From the NCBI GenBank assembly GCA_038208735.1, contig JBBQYL010000259.1:1-6532 (forward strand): a stretch of 6,532 nucleotides of DNA. The letters run 5' to 3'. The stretch comes from Scleromatobacter sp038208735 (GTDB taxonomy: Bacteria > Pseudomonadota > Gammaproteobacteria > Burkholderiales > Burkholderiaceae_C). This document shows, in pieces, positions 1-6,323 of the stretch. Made by a program: the position numbers and the translations under genes. Position 1 is the first letter of the stretch. Each line of letters opens with the position of its first letter. Under the pieces are notes generated by a model, which had not been told where the DNA came from, did no database searches, and worked only from the letters and a program-made list of their open reading frames with translations.

Positions 1-653
1 TCGCCGGCGACGCGCGCTGGCAGTACGGCGACCCGCCCGCCGGCAACGCCAACTACGGCTGGCTGCAGCACATGCTGCACCACCTGAAACCGGGCGGACG
101 CGCCGGCCTCGTGCTCGCCAACGGCTCGATGAGCTCGAGCCAGAACAACGAAGGCCGGATCCGCGCCGCGATGGTCGAGGCCGACGTCGTCGAAGCGATG
201 GTCGCGCTGCCGGGGCAGTTGTTCTTCAACACGCAGATCCCGGCCTGCCTGTGGTTCCTGACCAAGGACAAGCGGGCGCGCAAAGGCGAAGTGCTGTTCA
301 TCGACGCGCGCAAGCTGGCGGTGATGATCAGCCGGGTGCAGTGCGAGCTGACCGATGAGGTGATCGACCGGATCGCCGGCACCGCGGCCTCATGGCGAGG
401 CGATGCGGAGGCGGGCGAGTATGCGGACGTGGCAGGTTACTGCCGCAGCGTGACGCTGGCCGAGATCGCCGAGCACGGACATGTGCTGACGCCGGGTCGG
501 TATGTGGGGGCCGAGGCCGTGGTCGACGACGATGAAGGTTTCGCCGCCAAGATGCAGGCATTGACGGAGAAGTTGGGCGAGCAGATGGCGAAGGGGACAG
601 AGCTCGACAGCACAATTCGTCTCAGGCTTGCGGAGATTGGATATGAGTTCTGA
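1..653 (+). CDS. hsdM: Type I restriction-modification DNA methyltransferase subunit HsdM (C-terminal part; 5' end outside window)
   Basis: HsdM is the S-adenosylmethionine-dependent adenine methyltransferase of type I R-M systems. It acts in the cytoplasm with HsdS to methylate the recognition site. The reading frame is open from base 3 and ends at TGA 651-653, giving 216 visible residues of a family usually about 480-520 long. The first visible residues, DARWQYGDPPAGNANYGWLQ, match the family segment that normally follows the catalytic NPPF motif, so the SAM-binding motif and NPPF lie just off the left edge. Further family marks are VLANGSMSS, the VEADVVEAMVALPGQLFFNT stretch, IPACLWFLTKDK and FIDAR. 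The C-terminal end (HVLTPGRYVGAE, then a helical tail ending in IGYEF) is also typical. No frameshift or stop is visible in this part. It overlaps hsdS by 11 bp, which is normal for a co-translated hsdM-hsdS pair. Whether the missing N-terminus is intact cannot be told here. Confidence 0.96.
   Translation, partial: AGDARWQYGDPPAGNANYGWLQHMLHHLKPGGRAGLVLANGSMSSSQNNEGRIRAAMVEADVVEAMVALPGQLFFNTQIPACLWFLTKDKRARKGEVLFIDARKLAVMISRVQCELTDEVIDRIAGTAASWRGDAEAGEYADVAGYCRSVTLAEIAEHGHVLTPGRYVGAEAVVDDDEGFAAKMQALTEKLGEQMAKGTELDSTIRLRLAEIGYEF
632..635 (+). promoter_or_regulatory. Ribosome binding site of hsdS
   Basis: GGAG lies 7 nt upstream of the ATG at 643-645, inside the end of hsdM. It supports 643 as the original hsdS start. 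The peptide read from there (MSSEWPLRPFSELTVNHD) is a typical HsdS N-terminus, which agrees. Confidence 0.6.
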
Positions 654-696
654 ATGGCCTTTGCGACCTTTCAGTGAGTTGACGGTCAATCACGAC

Positions 697-701
697 GCAA
701 G
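697..701 (+). other. Frameshift site in hsdS (one base missing)
   Basis: Upstream of this point HsdS-like sequence is in the frame of the ATG at 643 (ending at NHD, codon 694-696). Downstream, from AAG at 699-701, it is in the frame that carries the rest of the gene (KRRPVKESDRKPG). Restoring one base between 696 and 699 joins the two halves into a continuous typical HsdS N-terminus. There is no homopolymer or short tandem repeat here, so an on/off phase-variation switch is unlikely. Confidence 0.82.
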
Positions 702-881
702 CGCCGGCCAGTTAAAGAGTCAGATCGCAAGCCAGGCCCATTTCCGTACTACGGGGCGTCGGGTGTAGTTGACTACGTCGACGGCTATCTGTTTGACGGT
801 CTGCACCTCTTGGTTGGTGAAGATGGCGAGAACCTACGGACGCGCCAGACCCCAATCGCGTTTCTGGCAAGCGATCGGTTT

Positions 882-884
882 TGA
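882..884 (+). other. Premature TGA in hsdS TRD1, replacing a conserved Trp
   Basis: The codons around this point read DRF-stop-VNNHAHIV. The family motif is FWVNNHAH, so the TGA stands where TGG (Trp) is expected, a single G-to-A change. It lies at about codon 81 of the restored gene and is independent of the frameshift about 185 bases upstream. Confidence 0.82.
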
Positions 885-1906
885 GTCAACAACCATGCAC
901 ACATAGTGACTGGCAATGAGTTGGCGGATACCCGTTACCTCCGCTATGCCCTTCTGAATACGGACATCAGCTCCTACTTGACCGGCGCGGTGATGCCGAA
1001 GCTGACGCAAGGCAATCTCAATCGAATCATCCTTCCGTGCCCGCCTTTGCCAGTTCAGGCGCAACTTGTAGCGGTAGTAGGTGCGCTCGACGACCGCATC
1101 GCCCTCCTGCGCGAAACCAACGCCACCCTCGAAGCCATCGCGCAGGCGCTGTTCAAGTCGTGGTTCGTCGATTTCGATCCCGTTCGCGCCAAGCAGCAAG
1201 GCCTGGCGCCGACCGGCATGGACGAAGCCACGGCGGCCTTGTTTCCGGACGGCTTCGAGGAGTCGGCATTTGGGTTAGTGCCGATAGGGTGGCGCGTTGG
1301 TGTTCTCGGTGATCTTGCGCAGGCGATCAAGTCGCAGATCCGACCATCGGATCTTGATGGTTCGATTCACTATGTCGGCTTGGAGCATGTGCCGCGCAAA
1401 TCTCTCAGTCTTGTAAATTGGGGAACCGCTGCCGGATTGGAGAGCGCGAAGGTGAAATTTGGTGAAGGGGATGTGCTGTTTGGGAAGTTGCGGCCGTACT
1501 TCCACAAGGTAGTAGTCGCTCCCTTTGACGGGGTGTGCTCGACAGACATATTGGTTTGCCAAGCGAAGCAGCGTGGCTTCTACGGGTTCACTGTGATGCA
1601 ACTGTTCAGCACTGTGCTCATCGACTACGCAGACCGGCTTTCGAATGGCGCGAAGATGCCTCGCATCGGATGGGCCGACCTTGCTGCATTCCCGCTTGTT
1701 GTTCCTTCGTTGGAGGTAGCAACGAAATACACACTGGCGATTGCTCCGATGTTGGAGCGCGTGAAGGCAAACCTTTTTCAGGCCGAAACCCTTGGCACCC
1801 TCCGCGACACCCTCCTCCCCCGCCTGATCTCCGGCCAACTTCGCCTGCCGGAAGCCGAGGCGGAACTGAGCCACGGCTAGGCAAGCGCTCTTTCATGGCC
1901 GCGTCC

Positions 1907-1930
1907 CGTATGAAAGCAGGCTTTCATACG
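1907..1930 (+). repeat. Perfect inverted repeat, 11-bp arms with 2-nt spacer
   Basis: The left arm CGTATGAAAGC (1907-1917) and right arm GCTTTCATACG (1920-1930) are exact reverse complements around AG. It starts 27 bases after the hsdS stop. There is no T-run on either side, so it does not look like an intrinsic terminator. The two-base centre and A/T-rich outer arms fit a site for a dimeric DNA-binding protein better than an RNA hairpin, though a 10-bp stem with a 4-nt loop is possible. Function unknown. Confidence 0.6.
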
Positions 1931-1984
1931 CCGGCCCATGTGCATAAAAAGTCGGGCTCTCCGAGCAGATGACGACTAACATGC

Positions 1985-2005
1985 ATAGGAAATCCGGTTT
2001 TCTAT
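1985..2005 (+). promoter_or_regulatory. Imperfect inverted repeat upstream of fic, possible operator
   Basis: ATAGGAAA (1985-1992) pairs with TTTTCTAT (1998-2005) across TCCGG, with one mismatch that would be a G-U pair in RNA. It sits 28-48 bases upstream of the fic ATG. Its right arm overlaps the hexamer TATACA (2003-2008), which could serve as a -10 box, a common operator placement. It shares the A/T-rich arm pattern (TAT...GAAA / TTTC...ATA) with the repeat at 1907-1930. Regulation by the winged helix of Fic is an inference only. Confidence 0.4.
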
Positions 2006-2016
2006 ACACATTGACA
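2003..2016 (+). promoter_or_regulatory. Weak promoter-like hexamers before fic
   Basis: TATACA (2003-2008) matches four of six bases of the sigma-70 -10 consensus, but I find no good -35 box 17 bases upstream. A perfect -35 hexamer TTGACA lies at 2011-2016, but its partner -10 would fall at or just inside the fic start with no consensus match there. The hexamers therefore do not form a convincing pair. They are listed because this 152-bp gap is the only non-coding room in the locus for a fic-hsdR promoter. Confidence 0.2.
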
Positions 2017-2032
2017 CGTTGCCGCAGCCGCC

Positions 2033-3133
2033 ATGCCTGACATCGCCCCGCTCGAGCAACTCGACGCCGCGCGCTTCGACACGCCGGCGATTCTGAAGAA
2101 GCTGGCCAGCAGCAGCCGGCAGCTCGCCGAGCTGAAGGGCGTGGCGGCCTCGATTCCGAACCAGGGCATCCTGATCAGCACCCTGGGCTTGCAGGAAGCC
2201 AAGGACAGTTCCGAGATCGAGAACATCGTCACCACGCACGACGAACTGTTCAAGGGCGATGTGCTGCCCGATGCCATTGCGAACCCCGCCGCTAAGGAGG
2301 TGCTGCGCTACCGCCAGGCGCTTCGTGTCGGCTTCGAGTGCGTGGCGGCGACCGGCCTGCTCACGGCCAATCACATCATCGACATCCAGGCCGAGCTGGA
2401 GCAGAACAACGCGGGGTTTCGCAAGCTCCCCGGCACCGCGTTGAAGGACGGCGGCGGACGCACGGTGTACACGCCGCCGCAGAACCCTGCCGACATCGTG
2501 AAGCTGATGACCGGGCTGGAACGATTCGTCAACGACGACCACCTGTTCGCGGCCGATCCGCTCGTGAAGATGGCGCTCATCCATCATCAGTTCGAGAGCA
2601 TCCACCCGTTCTACGACGGCAACGGCCGCGCGGGGCGAATCCTGAACGTGCTTTACCTCGTCAAGGAGGGCCTGCTCGACATCCCCGTGCTCTACCTGAG
2701 CAGCCACGTCGTCCGAACCAAGGCCGACTACTACCGCCTGCTGCAGGCGGTGCGCGAGGAAGACCGCTGGGAGGAGTGGGTGCTGTACATGCTCGACGCG
2801 GTGGAACAGACCGCCATGCAGGGCATCGCCACCATCCAGGGCATCAAGGCCGCGCTGTTCGACTACAAGCATCGCATCCGCGAGGGCTACCGCTTCTACA
2901 GCCAGGACCTGATCAACAACCTGTTCACGCACCCGTACACCAAGATCGAATACGTGCAGCGCGACCTGAACGTGTCGCGGCTCACGGCCGCCAAGTACCT
3001 CGACGCACTCGCGGCCGGCGGGTTCGTGGCCAAGCACAAGATCGGGCGCACCAACTACTTCGTCAACCTGGCCCTGAATGCCGTGCTGCTGGCGCCGCCG
3101 GCAGGCGCGCACTCCAGGCGGGTAGGGCAATGA
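2033..3133 (+). CDS. fic: Fic-family protein (probable AMP-transferase) with winged-helix C-terminus
   Basis: Fic enzymes usually transfer AMP from ATP to a hydroxyl of a target protein; the target here is unknown. The 366-residue product has the layout of the common bacterial class with an N-terminal regulatory domain. Residues about 59-64 read SSEIEN and fit the inhibitory-helix motif [S/T]xxxE[G/N], whose Glu (E63) normally blocks ATP binding. The core follows, with the intact catalytic motif HPFYDGNGRAGR at 191-202 (His191 catalytic base, Asp195 for metal, Arg199/Arg202 for phosphates). Residues about 303-345 (YVQRDLNVSRLTAAKYLDAL, then GGFVAKHKIGRTNYFVN) look like a winged helix. ATG 2033 is the first start in a well-conserved frame; there is no clear Shine-Dalgarno before it. 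The stop TGA overlaps the hsdR ATG, so the two are probably co-translated. Fic genes are known companions of type I R-M loci, but their role there is not settled. All key residues are present. Confidence 0.93.
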   Translation: MPDIAPLEQLDAARFDTPAILKKLASSSRQLAELKGVAASIPNQGILISTLGLQEAKDSSEIENIVTTHDELFKGDVLPDAIANPAAKEVLRYRQALRVGFECVAATGLLTANHIIDIQAELEQNNAGFRKLPGTALKDGGGRTVYTPPQNPADIVKLMTGLERFVNDDHLFAADPLVKMALIHHQFESIHPFYDGNGRAGRILNVLYLVKEGLLDIPVLYLSSHVVRTKADYYRLLQAVREEDRWEEWVLYMLDAVEQTAMQGIATIQGIKAALFDYKHRIREGYRFYSQDLINNLFTHPYTKIEYVQRDLNVSRLTAAKYLDALAAGGFVAKHKIGRTNYFVNLALNAVLLAPPAGAHSRRVGQ

Positions 3134-6100
3134 CCGAAGACCAGCTCGAACAGGAAACCCTCGGCTGGCTGGCCGAGGTGGGCTGGCAGCACCGGCACGG
3201 GCCCGAGCTGGCACCCGACGGCAGCACGCCCGAGCGCGACAACTACAAGCAAATCGTGCTGGTCCCTCGCCTGCGCCGAGCGGTGGCCGCGCTGAACCCC
3301 GGCATGCCGGCAGCCGCGCGCGACGACGCGATCCGGCAGGTGCTGGACCTCGGAACGCCCGTGCTGCTGGCCGCCAACCGCCAGTTCCACCGATTGTTGG
3401 TCGCGGGCGTGCCGGTGCAATACCAGCGCGAGGGCGAAACACGCGGCGACTTCGTCTGCCTGGTCGACTGGGCCGACTGGCGCAGCAACGAGTGGCTCGC
3501 GGTGAACCAGTTCTCCATCACCGGCCCGCATCACACCCGCCGGCCCGACATCGTGCTGTTCGTCAACGGCCTGCCGTTGGTGCTCATCGAGCTGAAGAAC
3601 CCGGCCGACCCCAACGCCGACGTGTGGAAGGCGTTTCACCAGATACAGACCTACAAGGCACAGGTCGCCGACATCTTCCAGTACAACGAGCTGCTGGTGA
3701 TCTCCGACGGCAGCGACGCGTTGCTCGGCTCGCTCTCGGCCGACGCCGAGCGCTTCATGGGCTGGCGCACGATCGACGGCGCCACGCTCGACCCGCTGGG
3801 CCCGTTCAACGAACTGCAGACGCTGGTGCGCGGCGTGCTCGCGCCGCCGATGCTGCTGGAGCTCCTGCGCTGCTTCGTACTGTTCGAGGACGACGGCACG
3901 CTGGTGAAGAAGATCGCCGGCTACCACCAGTTCCACGCGGTGCGCGCGGCCATCGCGCAGGTGGTGGCCGCCTCCCGCGTCGACAGCGCGCCGGCGCTGC
4001 GTGGCAAGGGCGGCGTGGTGTGGCACACGCAGGGCAGCGGCAAGAGCATCACGATGACCTGCTTCGCGGCGCGCGTGATGCAGGAGCCGGCGATGGAGAA
4101 CCCGACCATCGTCGTCATCACCGACCGCAACGATCTCGACGGCCAGCTGTTCGGCGTGTTCTCGCTGGCGCAGGACCTGTTGCGCGAGCAGCCAGTGCAG
4201 GCGGGCACACGGCAGGAGCTGCGCGCGCTGCTGGGCAACCGGCCCAGCGGGGGCATCGTGTTCGCCACGATCCAGAAGTTCATGCCCGGCGAAGACGAAG
4301 ACACGTTTCCGCTCCTCTCCGACCGCCGCAACGTCGTGGTCATCGCCGACGAGGCGCATCGCACGCAGTACGGCTTCGACGCGAAGCTGAAGGCCGTGAA
4401 GTCGCCGAAGCGCGGTGGCGGCGCGCCGACGGTGCTGACCACCGGGAGCGGTGAGCCGCCCGCGTACAAGGCCGGACTCGCGCCCACGGTCGACCGCTAC
4501 CAGGTCGGCTACGCCCAGCACCTGCGCGATGCGTTGCCGAACGCCACCTTCGTGGCTTTCACGGGCACGCCGGTCTCCGGCGCAGACCGCGACACGCGCG
4601 CGGTGTTCGGCGACTACATCAGCGTCTACGACATGCAGCAGGCCAAGGAAGACGGCGCCACGGTCGCCATCTACTACGAGAGCCGGCTCGCCAAGCTGGG
4701 GCTCAAAGCCGACGAGCTGGCCACCATCGACGACGAGGTCGACGAACTCGCCGAAGACGAGGAAGAAGGCCAGCAGACCAGGCTGAAGAGCCGCTGGGCG
4801 GCGCTCGAGAAAGTGGTCGGCGCCGAGCCGCGCATCGTCAGCGTGGCGGCAGACCTCGTCGCGCACTTCGAGGAGCGCGACAAGGCACAGACCGGCAAGG
4901 CCATGGTCGTTGCGATGAGCCGCGAGATCTGCGTGCACCTCTACGATGAGATCGTGAGGCTGCGGCCCGACTGGCACAGTGCGGACTCCGAAGCCGGCAC
5001 GATCAAGATCGTGATGACCGGCTCCGCCAGCGACAAGGCGCTGCTCCGCCCGCACGTCCACAGCGCACAGATCAAGAAGCGGCTCGAGAAGCGCTTCAAG
5101 GACGCGGCCGACCCGCTGCGCCTCGTGATCGTGCGCGACATGTGGCTCACCGGCTTCGACGCGCCCTGCGTGCACACGCTCTACGTCGACAAGCCGATGA
5201 AGGGTCACAACCTGATGCAGGCCATCGCCCGCGTGAACCGGGTGTTCAAGGACAAGCAGGGCGGGCTGGTGGTCGACTACATCGGCATCGCCAACGAGCT
5301 GAAGTCGGCCCTCAAGGAGTACACCGCCAGCCAGGGCCGTGGCCGGCCGACGGTGGATGCGCATGAAGCCTTCAGCGTGCTCGCGGAGAAGCTGGATGCG
5401 CTGCGCGGCTTGCTCCACGGCCACGACTACAGCGGCTTCCTCTTGGGCGGGCACAAGACCCTGGCCGGCGCCGCCAACTTCGTGCTGGGCCTGGCCTCGT
5501 CGCAGGGGCGCGACGGCAAGAAGCGGTTCGCCGATCTGGCGCTGGCGATGAGCAAGGCGTTCACGCTCTGCTGCACGCTCGACGAGGCCAAGGCCGTGCG
5601 CGAAGAAGTGGCGTTCTTCCAGGCGGTGAAGGTGATCCTCACCAAGCGCGAGATCAGCGCTGCCAAGAAGACGAACGAGGAGCGCGAACTGGCCGTGCGC
5701 CAGATCATCAACGCGGCCGTGGTGTCCGAGGAGGTCGTCGACATCTTCGACGCCGTGGGTCTGGACAAACCGAACATCGGCATCCTGGACGACGCCTTTC
5801 TCGCTGAGGTTCGCAACCTGCCGGAACGCAACTTGGCGGTCGAGTTGCTGGAGCGGCTCCTTCAAGGCGAGATCAAGTCACGCTTCGCCAGCAACGTGGT
5901 CCAGAACAAGAAGTTCTCCGACATGCTGACCGACGTGGTGCAGCGCTATCAGAACCGGTCCATCGAAGCCGCGCAGGTGATGGAAGAGCTGGTGCAGATG
6001 GCGAGGAAATTCCGCGAGGCCGCAGCGCGCGGCGAGCAGCTCGGGCTGAGCGAAGACGAAGTCCGCTTTTACGACGCACTGGCCAGCAACGAATCGGCGG

Positions 6101-6321
6101 TGCGCGAGCTGACCGACGAGACGTTGAAGAAGATCGCGCACGAGCTGGCAGAAAACCTGCGCAAGAACCTCACCGTGGACTGGTCCGCGCGCGAGAGCGT
6201 GCAGGCTCGGTTGCGACTGATGGTCAAGCGCATCCTGCGAAAGTACAAGTACCCGCCAGATCAGCAGGACGCAGCGGTCGAGCTGGTTCTCCAGCAGGCT
6301 CGCGCACTGGCCGAGGTGTGA
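3130..6321 (+). CDS. hsdR: Type I restriction endonuclease subunit HsdR (nuclease and DNA translocase)
   Basis: HsdR is the ATP-driven translocase and nuclease that joins HsdM/HsdS and cleaves unmethylated DNA away from the site. The product is 1063 residues, normal for the family. The nuclease domain has the PD-(D/E)xK signature D140, E154, K156 (RPDIVLFV, then LVLIELKNP). The first helicase lobe has Walker A QGSGKS at 301-306 (K305), DEAH at 407-410 and FTGTP at 477-481. The second lobe begins near 590 (KAMVVAMSREICVHLYD) and carries WLTGFDAP at 672-679 and QAIARVNR at 697-704. Residues from about 750 are helical and resemble the DUF3387-type C-terminal region. ATG 3130 was chosen because it forms the ATGA overlap with fic and the protein starts MTEDQLEQETLGWLAEVGW, a typical family start. 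The frame is open back to 2338, but that stretch is Arg/Pro/Gly-rich shadow of fic. No lesion is visible, so HsdR looks intact although hsdS is not. Confidence 0.96.
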   Translation: MTEDQLEQETLGWLAEVGWQHRHGPELAPDGSTPERDNYKQIVLVPRLRRAVAALNPGMPAAARDDAIRQVLDLGTPVLLAANRQFHRLLVAGVPVQYQREGETRGDFVCLVDWADWRSNEWLAVNQFSITGPHHTRRPDIVLFVNGLPLVLIELKNPADPNADVWKAFHQIQTYKAQVADIFQYNELLVISDGSDALLGSLSADAERFMGWRTIDGATLDPLGPFNELQTLVRGVLAPPMLLELLRCFVLFEDDGTLVKKIAGYHQFHAVRAAIAQVVAASRVDSAPALRGKGGVVWHTQGSGKSITMTCFAARVMQEPAMENPTIVVITDRNDLDGQLFGVFSLAQDLLREQPVQAGTRQELRALLGNRPSGGIVFATIQKFMPGEDEDTFPLLSDRRNVVVIADEAHRTQYGFDAKLKAVKSPKRGGGAPTVLTTGSGEPPAYKAGLAPTVDRYQVGYAQHLRDALPNATFVAFTGTPVSGADRDTRAVFGDYISVYDMQQAKEDGATVAIYYESRLAKLGLKADELATIDDEVDELAEDEEEGQQTRLKSRWAALEKVVGAEPRIVSVAADLVAHFEERDKAQTGKAMVVAMSREICVHLYDEIVRLRPDWHSADSEAGTIKIVMTGSASDKALLRPHVHSAQIKKRLEKRFKDAADPLRLVIVRDMWLTGFDAPCVHTLYVDKPMKGHNLMQAIARVNRVFKDKQGGLVVDYIGIANELKSALKEYTASQGRGRPTVDAHEAFSVLAEKLDALRGLLHGHDYSGFLLGGHKTLAGAANFVLGLASSQGRDGKKRFADLALAMSKAFTLCCTLDEAKAVREEVAFFQAVKVILTKREISAAKKTNEERELAVRQIINAAVVSEEVVDIFDAVGLDKPNIGILDDAFLAEVRNLPERNLAVELLERLLQGEIKSRFASNVVQNKKFSDMLTDVVQRYQNRSIEAAQVMEELVQMARKFREAAARGEQLGLSEDEVRFYDALASNESAVRELTDETLKKIAHELAENLRKNLTVDWSARESVQARLRLMVKRILRKYKYPPDQQDAAVELVLQQARALAEV
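6313..6316 (+). promoter_or_regulatory. Ribosome binding site favouring GTG 6324 as ABC ATPase start
   Basis: GAGG inside the last codons of hsdR lies 7 nt upstream of GTG 6324 and 13 nt upstream of ATG 6330. The spacing favours GTG, but ATG 6330 remains possible; the proteins differ by two residues. Confidence 0.4.
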
Positions 6322-6323
6322 GC

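Larger units (their letters stand above)
643..1880 (+). pseudogene. hsdS: Type I R-M specificity subunit HsdS, disrupted by a frameshift and a nonsense codon
   Basis: HsdS supplies DNA recognition to both methylase and restriction complexes, using two target-recognition domains (TRD1, TRD2) separated by conserved helices. Read with one restored base, the gene would encode about 412 residues, the usual family size. From 643 it begins MSSEWPLRPFSELTVNHD, then slips frame near 697-701. Uncorrected, the frame stops at TAG 766-768 after 41 codons. In the shifted frame from 699, TRD1 continues (KRRPVKESDRKPGPFPYYGA, then VVDYVDGYLFDG, then EDGENL) to DRF and an in-frame TGA at 882-884, followed by VNNHAHIVTGNEL. 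From 885 to the TAG at 1878-1880 the frame is open. It holds the end of TRD1 (YLTGAVMPKLTQGNL), the central conserved helices (LPVQAQLVAVVGALDDRIAL, then FKSWFVDFDPVRAK), TRD2 (IGWRVGVLGDL to SNGAKMPRIGWADL) and the distal conserved helices (ETLGTLRDTLLPRLISGQL). G+C is about 50-55% in the TRD lines counted, lower than in hsdR. The alternatives are sequencing error or a shortened protein from GTG 906. Confidence 0.88.

Noticed and set aside
697..701. Phase-variable switch in hsdS
   Set aside because: No homopolymer or tandem repeat is present at the frameshift, and a second, separate nonsense lesion would keep the gene off regardless.
882..884. TGA read as Trp or selenocysteine
   Set aside because: TGA is used as an ordinary stop by hsdM, fic and hsdR here, and HsdS has no selenocysteine; a TGG-to-TGA mutation is the simpler reading.
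1907..1930. Intrinsic terminator after hsdS
   Set aside because: The inverted repeat is perfect but lacks a T-run on either strand and has a two-base centre, so it was listed as a repeat or possible operator.
2338..3129. Upstream extension of the hsdR frame, adding 264 codons
   Set aside because: It overlaps the conserved fic gene in another frame, is Arg/Pro/Gly-rich with no family features, and the typical HsdR start is at ATG 3130 in the ATGA overlap.
1976..3442. Minus-strand open frame of 488 codons opposite fic
   Set aside because: Same antisense artefact; it spans fic, the fic-hsdR overlap and the start of hsdR, and shows no recognisable domain.
3492..4454. Plus-strand open frame of 320 codons inside hsdR
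   Set aside because: Arg/Ala-rich alternate-frame shadow of the nuclease and first helicase lobe; no motifs.
3055..5865. Long minus-strand open frame of 936 codons opposite hsdR
   Set aside because: The composition (Val, Arg, Leu, His, Glu-rich without motifs) is what high-GC antisense frames give opposite a real gene; hsdR explains the region fully.
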